From the NCBI GenBank assembly GCA_964557575.1, contig CAZLBC010000050.1, positions 1 to 34,125 on the forward strand: DNA of 34,125 bases, in the 5' to 3' direction. Below the pieces are notes generated by a model that saw only the letters and a list, made by a program, of their open reading frames with translations, ran no database searches and was not told the DNA's origin. Source of the DNA: CAZLBC01 sp964557575 (lineage in GTDB: Bacteria; Planctomycetota; Phycisphaerae; SM23-33). The first letter of the stretch is position 1; every line of letters begins with the position of its first letter. The translations under genes and the position numbers were made by a program. Positions 29,079 to 34,125 of the stretch are shown here, piece by piece.

Positions 29079-31186
29079 GCTCCGATCCTCACGGCGCGGT
29101 TCTGCTGAGCCTCGAGCCCGAGCTCGCGGCGCTTCAGGTTCAGATCGGCGCCCCGGAAGAAGACGTCGGCCTCGAGCTCTTCGTCCTTCCGGGCGTTGTC
29201 GCTGGCCGTGTCGAGCATCTTCAGATCGAGCTCGCGGTCCTTCCGCTGCTCCTCGCGCTCCTTCCGCTGATTCTCGGCGGCGGCGAGCTGCTGCTGGACT
29301 TCCTGCAAGGCCTGCATCATCTGCTGGTTCGTCGCGATGGCCTGCTGCACCTGCGGGTCGTCCGGCTGCTTCATGAAGCGGTTCGTGTCCGGCCGACCCA
29401 TCAGGTCGAAGACCTCATCAAAGAGCGCATGGCGCTCCTCCATGCCATAGAGCAGGGCCATCTGAGGATCGGAGGCCAGAGTCTGGTGGGCGAGGAGCAG
29501 GAACTGGGCGCTGCGCTGTTTCTCGTCCGGCGTCAGGGCCGTGCGGATCTTCACCTTCGTCCGGGGCCGGAACTGCTGCGGACTCACCTGGACGTACTCG
29601 CCGGCCACCTCGATGGTGCGCTGGCGTCGGTCGTACTTGCGGCCGAGCTCGTAGATCCGGAGCGCGATCTCGGCCAGGAACTCCGAGCAGAAGTCGCGGA
29701 CGCCCATCATCGCGCGCCGGTTCGACGCATTCGTGAGGCGCTCCACCATGTCGTCGGCGTTCTGATATCGAATTGCGTCGGAATTCAGGCCCTTGGCGAG
29801 CCGGCTCTGGCCGGTGCGTTGCTCCTTGTCGCGGTCGATCTGCTCGTAGACCAGCGGCGTGTTCGGCGAGAGCGGGGGCGTCGGCATCGGCTCGACGGCG
29901 TTGAGATCCTTCGTCCAGATCACGGAGCCGATGTTGTTGTCGAGGAGCTCGCGGGGGTTCTTGATGAAGCCGTGGCGCGCCTTCCACCTTGAGGTGTTCG
30001 CCATGGCGATGTTGTCGATGGACAGGCGCAGGATGTTGCTCTTCGAGTACTGCACCTGACCCATGAGATCCGCCTCGCAGAGACCGAACTCCGCGTGAGA
30101 GATCTTGTACTGGGTCCACTCGATGAAGGGCATGCCGTCCTCGACGGCCTCAAACTGCAGCCCGGTCTCCGGGAGCGTGAGGAGCTCGCCGGCGCTGAAG
30201 CAGAACCGGTAGAGCCTCGTGCCCTCGTACTCCGGCGGCACCTCGTCCAAGTGCTCGGAGAGATCGAGGAACGCCCAGTGCCAGTAGACCGTCACGACCT
30301 CCTGCTCGGGCGGACGCTTCGTCTGGCGGGCGCGGGCCCAGCTCGAGTCGTGCGCCTTCCGAGCCGCATCCTCCTCGTTCTGGCGGAAGCGGTAGTCCAA
30401 GCGCAGGCGCATCACCTCGTCGCGGTCGAAGCCGCGGTTGATGAGCTCGTAGCGCGGGAGATCCTCCTGGTAGCCGGCGAAAGCCGCCTGCTCCACGTAG
30501 GCGACGCTCGGATCCCGGTAGTAGCGCTCCGGCTGCAGCACCTCGCCGATGAAGTCGGAGAGATCCCGCTCGAGGATCAGGATGCCGCTGTAGAGCTCCA
30601 TCGGCCCGCGGATGCCGGGCACGACCTGCGCCTGCGGCTCCTCGGCCAGGCCGAGCACCTCCGGCCGCTGCAGGAACAGCATGAGCTGCTCCCGCGTGAC
30701 GTTGTTGAAGGGCTGCTGGATGACCTCGGAGTCGTCGCTGAAGTCGATCCGGACGACGCAGCGCTTCGCGACCATGGCGTCGTGCAGGCAGTCTCGGATC
30801 AGGCGCTCGCCGCGGATCGTGCGGCCATAGAAAACGTCGTTCACATAGGACGTGGCGGCTTGGTGGTCGTCGTCGTCCGGCCCCTCGGCGGCGAACTCGA
30901 AGAACTTCGCGTTGCTCTCGGTGGCCTCTCGGTAGAGCGCCTTTTGGCTCTCCACGGCGTCGTGGACGTCGGCCGAGATGTGCTGCGACCGGCCGGGGCG
31001 CTCGTTCCCCATGCGGTCGAGGCTGTAGTAGATGTGGTTCCGCTGGCGCTGCTCCGAGACCTCGGAGCCTTGAATGGTGTCCGCCTCGATGACGTTCGCC
31101 TCGAGCATGGACACGATGCGCCGGGCGTCGAGGCGAAGCTGGGGGCCCTCAAGCGCCTCGTCGTCGTCCCGCACCATCTCAGCCAC
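29075..31186 (-). CDS. Portal protein
   Basis: This 703-residue protein has the size and pattern of P22/SU10-type portals. The N-terminus is helical, and the core contains NHIYYSLDRMGNERPGRSQH, VVRIDFSDDSEVIQ, QPERYYRDPSVAYVEQAAFA and KSNILRLSIDNIAMANTSRW. A long C-terminal coiled coil (MMQALQEVQQQLAAAENQRK) follows. It forms the dodecameric ring for DNA passage. It lies between the terminase and scaffold genes. The GTG at 31186 has GGAGGGG at good spacing; an ATG nine bases further is the alternative. Confidence 0.9.
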   Translation of the reverse strand: MAEMVRDDDEALEGPQLRLDARRIVSMLEANVIEADTIQGSEVSEQRQRNHIYYSLDRMGNERPGRSQHISADVHDAVESQKALYREATESNAKFFEFAAEGPDDDDHQAATSYVNDVFYGRTIRGERLIRDCLHDAMVAKRCVVRIDFSDDSEVIQQPFNNVTREQLMLFLQRPEVLGLAEEPQAQVVPGIRGPMELYSGILILERDLSDFIGEVLQPERYYRDPSVAYVEQAAFAGYQEDLPRYELINRGFDRDEVMRLRLDYRFRQNEEDAARKAHDSSWARARQTKRPPEQEVVTVYWHWAFLDLSEHLDEVPPEYEGTRLYRFCFSAGELLTLPETGLQFEAVEDGMPFIEWTQYKISHAEFGLCEADLMGQVQYSKSNILRLSIDNIAMANTSRWKARHGFIKNPRELLDNNIGSVIWTKDLNAVEPMPTPPLSPNTPLVYEQIDRDKEQRTGQSRLAKGLNSDAIRYQNADDMVERLTNASNRRAMMGVRDFCSEFLAEIALRIYELGRKYDRRQRTIEVAGEYVQVSPQQFRPRTKVKIRTALTPDEKQRSAQFLLLAHQTLASDPQMALLYGMEERHALFDEVFDLMGRPDTNRFMKQPDDPQVQQAIATNQQMMQALQEVQQQLAAAENQRKEREEQRKDRELDLKMLDTASDNARKDEELEADVFFRGADLNLKRRELGLEAQQNRAVRIGA

Positions 31187-31256
31187 TCAGCCCCTCCTGG
31201 AGGACCGCGAAGGTCACCCCTACGACGAATGCGACCAAAAGCATCTCAGCGGTCAC
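31179..31256 (-). CDS. Tiny hydrophobic peptide ORF
   Basis: A 25-codon frame (GTG start, or 21 codons from an ATG at 31244) encodes a single hydrophobic segment (AEMLLVAFVVGVTFAVLQEG). It fills the space between the zinc-ribbon gene and the portal, overlapping both ends. It is a credible membrane miniprotein but too short to judge by sequence alone. The portal's ribosome binding site lies inside it. Confidence 0.3.
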   Translation of the reverse strand: MTAEMLLVAFVVGVTFAVLQEGLSG

Positions 31257-31569
31257 GGATCCACCTCCGGCATTGCGGGCAGTGGAGCCCGATGATACTC
31301 CCCCCGGCGTTCCGATTGCGATCAATGGATTGCATGCTCTGGATCGGGCCTCGCCAGTCGCAGTCGCCGCTCCGGCACCCGTAATCCTGCTCGTGGAGCT
31401 CGGCGATGCCGGGCGGCAAGGCGCCCAAGCCGCCCACCTCGCGCGGCGGCGTCTCGTACTCCGGCTCACCCTTGGGGCGGAGCTCGACCACCGGGGCCCG
31501 CGGGATGCCGGCCTCCTCCATGCGGTCGTCCAGCCACTTCCGGAGCGCGTCGCTGTCGTCCTCGGTCAT
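31246..31569 (-). CDS. Small zinc-ribbon-like protein
   Basis: This 107-residue protein starts at an ATG overlapping the TerL stop (ATGA). The N-terminal half is acidic and helical (DSDALRKWLDDRMEEAG). The C-terminal half has CRSGDC (C65, C70) and HCPQC (C97, C100), a likely four-Cys metal site. Small Cys-rich proteins occur near terminase genes in phages, but no named family is recognised. A role in packaging is possible. Confidence 0.65.
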   Translation of the reverse strand: MTEDDSDALRKWLDDRMEEAGIPRAPVVELRPKGEPEYETPPREVGGLGALPPGIAELHEQDYGCRSGDCDWRGPIQSMQSIDRNRNAGGSIIGLHCPQCRRWIRDR

Positions 31570-33083
31570 AGGCCTGTCCACTGGGCGTGCCACCCGTCGA
31601 AGTCGTCGTCGTTCTCGATGGAGGAGAACTCCCGGTCTGCGCCCTTGAAGGCGATCTCCCCGACGCCGGCGCCGATCAGCGCGTAGTGAACAGCCTCCAC
31701 GGCGTGCGATTCGGGGCTCTTGTCGGGCTTGTCGGTGTACCGGTCGCCGGCGCTCGTCTGCAGCCGGCGGAACTGGTAGGCCCCCGTGAGGCCCTTCACG
31801 ATCGTGGTGCAGCGCTTTGAGACTAGCACGGCGGGCTGCCCGTCGATGAGCTCCGACAGGAGGCGGTCCAGGGCCGTCGCGCGCACCTCGAAGTCGTTCG
31901 TGGGGGCTGGCAGGCAGTCGATGCCGCTCTCGGCGAGCATCATCATGGGGGTCTCGTCGTCCGTCTGCGCCATGTCGTCGCCGGCGGGATCCCCGTGGAA
32001 GGCCACCCGAAAGCCGGGGTAGTGCTCGTTCAGGAAGGCGCGCAGGGCGCGGCCGAACTTCCGCGCCCCCATGTTGACGCTGGTCACCTCGTCCACGATC
32101 CACCACTGACCGTTCGGCTGCGGCTGCAGGATGGCGGCGGCCGGCGTGCGGCCGAAGTCGATGCCCACGACCAGAGGCTGGCCGGGCCTAGCCTCGAGGC
32201 CCTCGGCCGTGTGGATGACGGGGTTGAAGTCCGGATGGACGGGGCGTCCGTCCACGTAGAGCACGAACTCGTTCGCCAAGTTGGCGCGGATCCAGAGCTC
32301 GTTCGGCGCCGTGGCGATCTGGCGCATGTAGTAGTCCCGGTCGAGGTTCCGGGCGTTCTCGGCCTGAGGGTTCGGGCGCCAGCGGCCGGCCTGCTTCATG
32401 ACGCCGCCCGGCTGGATGAAGAACTCCCACCCCTGGAACTCCGGGTCCGGGTACTCTTTCAGCGCCTGCTTTCCGAGCCAGTGGTCCGCGTCCGGCGCGT
32501 TGCAGTCGGCGATGCACCCCTTCCAGTAGTCCCGGACCTGGCTCTTCGCCGGAAAGCGGCCGATCCGCCCGAGGAGCTGGGCCACGACGGTCTGGTTGAG
32601 CTCCTTCACCTCGTTGAGCCAGAGCCCGGTGACCTGCAGGCCTCGAGCCTTGCGCTGGTCTTCGGGCCGGTCGTAGGCCAAGAAGAGCACCTCGGAGCGG
32701 ACGATAGAGCCGTCCGAGCGCATGTAGCGGAACTCGAAAGCAGGGTTCTGCCCGCTCTTGAAGCGCCCGGCGCCGCGCTCCTCGACGCCCACCATGAGCT
32801 CGCGCCAGTCCTTGATGGTCGTGTTGACGAGATCGGTGTAGGTGTTCCGGACGACGCCCCAGCGGGAGATCCGCTCCATGCGGCCGCCGACGTCCACGGC
32901 CTTCTGGGTATGGATCCGGCGCCACACCTCGGCGATTGAGGCCTGGGTCTTCCCGGAGCCCAGGGGTCCGATGATGCACCGGGCGAACTTGTTGCTCGAG
33001 TGGAAGCGCCGCAGGGTCTCGCCCTGGGGCTTGTAGTCAAGGAAGACGTCGGCGGAGCCGCCTAAGCCTACCTCAGCCGTCAC
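31566..33083 (-). CDS. terL: Terminase large subunit
   Basis: This 505-residue protein has the packaging ATPase Walker A GPLGSGKT (residues 39-46), a Walker-B-like GLWLNEVKE (about 153-161) and the RNase-H-like nuclease residues. These are the Asp of VVGIDFGRT, GDPAGDD and the late SHAVEAVHYAL. It pumps DNA into the head and cuts it. The GTG at 33083 overlaps the TGA of the 41-residue gene (GTGA). TerS lies just upstream and the portal downstream. Which packaging type is used cannot be told from sequence alone. Confidence 0.93.
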   Translation of the reverse strand: MTAEVGLGGSADVFLDYKPQGETLRRFHSSNKFARCIIGPLGSGKTQASIAEVWRRIHTQKAVDVGGRMERISRWGVVRNTYTDLVNTTIKDWRELMVGVEERGAGRFKSGQNPAFEFRYMRSDGSIVRSEVLFLAYDRPEDQRKARGLQVTGLWLNEVKELNQTVVAQLLGRIGRFPAKSQVRDYWKGCIADCNAPDADHWLGKQALKEYPDPEFQGWEFFIQPGGVMKQAGRWRPNPQAENARNLDRDYYMRQIATAPNELWIRANLANEFVLYVDGRPVHPDFNPVIHTAEGLEARPGQPLVVGIDFGRTPAAAILQPQPNGQWWIVDEVTSVNMGARKFGRALRAFLNEHYPGFRVAFHGDPAGDDMAQTDDETPMMMLAESGIDCLPAPTNDFEVRATALDRLLSELIDGQPAVLVSKRCTTIVKGLTGAYQFRRLQTSAGDRYTDKPDKSPESHAVEAVHYALIGAGVGEIAFKGADREFSSIENDDDFDGWHAQWTGL

Positions 33084-33205
33084 TTGATCTCCTCCAGGAT
33101 CTTCGCCATGCGGTCGTTGTTGTTGGCGCGCCAGTGCGCCGCCCGGTTCCGGAGCTCGCCCCTCCGGTTCGCGTGCAGCTCGCTCAGCTCGGCCATCGCG
33201 CTCAT
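33080..33205 (-). CDS. Very small helical protein between TerS and TerL
   Basis: This 41-residue helical protein (MAELSELHANRRGELRNRAA, then HWRANNNDRMAKILEEIK) starts at an ATG overlapping the TerS stop (ATGA) and ends overlapping the TerL start (GTGA). Both junctions and its protein-like sequence support translation. It may be a small terminase accessory or a translational linker. No family is recognised. Confidence 0.55.
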   Translation of the reverse strand: MSAMAELSELHANRRGELRNRAAHWRANNNDRMAKILEEIK

Positions 33206-33597
33206 GAATCGCTCTCCTTCCGGGCCCGACGCGGGGCCGCCTTCCGCTTCGGCGCGGGCTTGCGCTTCGGCTCGGGCGTCTCCTCCTCCACGCCGCGCAG
33301 GTTGATGACCACGGAGGGCAGACCTTCGCCGGCGCTGACCTCCACGGCCTTGAGGTTCGGGTAGGTCTTGTCGGCCAGCTTCCCGAGCGCTTGGATCATC
33401 TCCGAGGGGCTCAGGAAGGGCACCATCACGGGCTTCCCGTCCACGCCAGGGACGAGCTCTCCGTCCTTCGTGCGAAGCGGCACCTCCTTCCGAATGGTCT
33501 GGGCGAGCTCAAGGATCGGGTCCAGGTCGAACTCCTTCCGCAGGAGCGCGAGCACGCCTTGGGTGCGTCGGTTCGTGGAGCCCTTCGGTCTCGCCAC
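33202..33597 (-). CDS. Terminase small subunit-like protein
   Basis: This 131-residue protein starts MARPKGSTNRRTQGVLALLR, a basic opening like that of DNA-binding small terminase subunits. A helical core (PILELAQTIRKEV) and a turn-rich middle (MVPFLSPSEMIQALGKLADK) follow. It ends in a very basic Lys/Arg/Pro tail (PKRKPAPKRKAAPRRARK). It lies directly before TerL, apart from the small linker gene. A DNA-recognition role is inferred from position and charge. Confidence 0.65.
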   Translation of the reverse strand: MARPKGSTNRRTQGVLALLRKEFDLDPILELAQTIRKEVPLRTKDGELVPGVDGKPVMVPFLSPSEMIQALGKLADKTYPNLKAVEVSAGEGLPSVVINLRGVEEETPEPKRKPAPKRKAAPRRARKESDS

Positions 33598-33626
33598 GGT
33601 TCTTTACTCCTATCCAGTCGGCAGTG

Positions 33627-33941
33627 TTACGAATCTTCCCCCTGCTCCTCGTTCCACCGCAAAGCATGGTCGGTCTCGCCGGTGACGTCCTCGAGGAGCT
33701 CGAAGCTCGCCATCAGGGCCGTGCGCTGTCGCTGCCGGAGCCAGGACTCGATAGGGGCGAAGACAGCCTCCTGGGCGCCGGGGAGAGCCTGCTTCAGCCC
33801 GTTGAGGTGGTGCTCCACGGTGGACAGGCTGGCGATGTCCTTCGCGATCGCCTTCACGCGCTGGCGGATCTCGCGCTCGATCATCTCGGGCGAGGGCTCG
33901 TCTCGCTGCTGCTCGGTCACCTCGAACTTCTGCTCGGTCAT
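33627..33941 (-). CDS. Hypothetical helical protein before TerS
   Basis: This 104-residue protein is charged and helical (EMIEREIRQRVKAIAKDIAS, then LSTVEHHLNGLKQAL and PIESWLRQRQRTALMASFEL). It has a good ribosome binding site (AGAAGGAG). It comes just before the packaging genes on the same strand and would follow the cut gene at the left edge if the genome is circular. No family is recognised. Confidence 0.65.
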   Translation of the reverse strand: MTEQKFEVTEQQRDEPSPEMIEREIRQRVKAIAKDIASLSTVEHHLNGLKQALPGAQEAVFAPIESWLRQRQRTALMASFELLEDVTGETDHALRWNEEQGEDS

Positions 33942-34125
33942 GGTGCACTCCTTCTGTGGTTGATTGGCCCGGTCGAGGCGCCGGCCATCCGCGCGCCACC
34001 GCGGCCTGACAGGCTCGACGCTTCGTTCCCCACCCTTCCGGGCGCGGCTTGCCGGCCATGCCAGGCAGCATCCGCTCCCCCTTCAGGACAGGCCAACCGC
34101 CGGGTCGGCTGGGGCGTTACGGGAT
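33942..34125. other. Right-edge region without a supported gene
   Basis: I see no convincing complete gene in these bases. If the window is circular, the gene cut at the left edge continues here from 34125 and stops at a TGA near 34084, leaving about 140 bases of leader before the gene at 33627-33941. An ATG following GGGGGAG on the minus strand opens only a low-quality frame. No clear promoter is seen. Confidence 0.5.

Noticed and set aside
33610..34071. 153-codon minus-strand frame at the right edge
   Set aside because: Although an ATG follows GGGGGAG, the frame becomes Arg/Pro-rich and overlaps the better gene at 33627-33941 completely.
1..34125. Diversity-generating retroelement or CRISPR array
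   Set aside because: No reverse transcriptase, no template/variable repeat pair and no regularly spaced repeats were seen, despite the presence of collar-type and lectin-like fibre genes.

Overview
The window reads as a near-complete genome of a tailed bacteriophage, most likely a podovirus. It carries a large terminase, portal, scaffold, an SU10-type major capsid protein and an SU10-type adaptor. No tape measure, tail sheath or major tail tube gene is visible. The DNA is G+C rich (about two thirds by eye), so the host is probably a G+C-rich bacterium. The holin, the predicted Tat signal and the transglycosylase-like lysin suit a Gram-negative host, but the sequence does not identify it. I see no tRNA, rRNA, CRISPR array, insertion sequence, integrase, DNA polymerase, primase or replicative helicase.

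Layout. A divergent control region (about 6342-6476) separates two transcription units. Rightward (6477-12889) runs an early unit. It holds small unknown genes, a damaged PAPS-reductase-like gene interrupted by a 100-N assembly gap, a C5 cytosine methyltransferase with a second long reading frame inside it, and a recombination set: Erf annealing protein, YqaJ/lambda-type exonuclease and a NinB-like protein. Leftward from 6341 run an HTH regulator, a GIY-YIG/T5orf172-type protein, a possible replication-linked protein, SSB and a YbcO-like nuclease. These are followed by a cluster of small membrane or exported proteins, a lysin-like enzyme, a PD-(D/E)XK resolvase-like nuclease, an Acb2/Tad1-like anti-CBASS protein and a 3-TM holin. 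The leftmost gene runs off the edge. At the other end (33941 down to 12858) the same strand carries the packaging, head, tail and ejection genes: TerS, TerL, portal, scaffold, capsid, adaptor, fibres, nozzle-like protein and four large Ala/Gly-rich virion proteins. If the ends of the window are joined, the cut gene continues in frame to a stop, and the leftward unit becomes one 27-28 kb transcription unit meeting the rightward unit tail-to-tail at 12858-12889. This suggests a circular or circularly permuted genome.

How it works together. Erf, exonuclease, SSB, NinB-like and resolvase form a recombination toolkit, while replication itself seems to depend on the host. Genes are packed with ATGA/GTGA/TTGA stop-start overlaps, which I used to fix most start codons. 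Two nearly identical promoter/leader cassettes (6681-6730 and 9631-9680) drive parts of the rightward unit. Palindromes over their -10 boxes, and over the leftward promoter, suggest one shared regulator, plausibly the HTH protein.

Most unusual points: (1) a 94-residue protein (3156-3440) that joins a predicted Tat signal to a copy of the N-terminal arm of the phage's own major capsid protein; (2) the two-frame methyltransferase locus; (3) an Acb2-like protein about 1 kb from the capsid mimic, suggesting a counter-defence locus within the lysis region.
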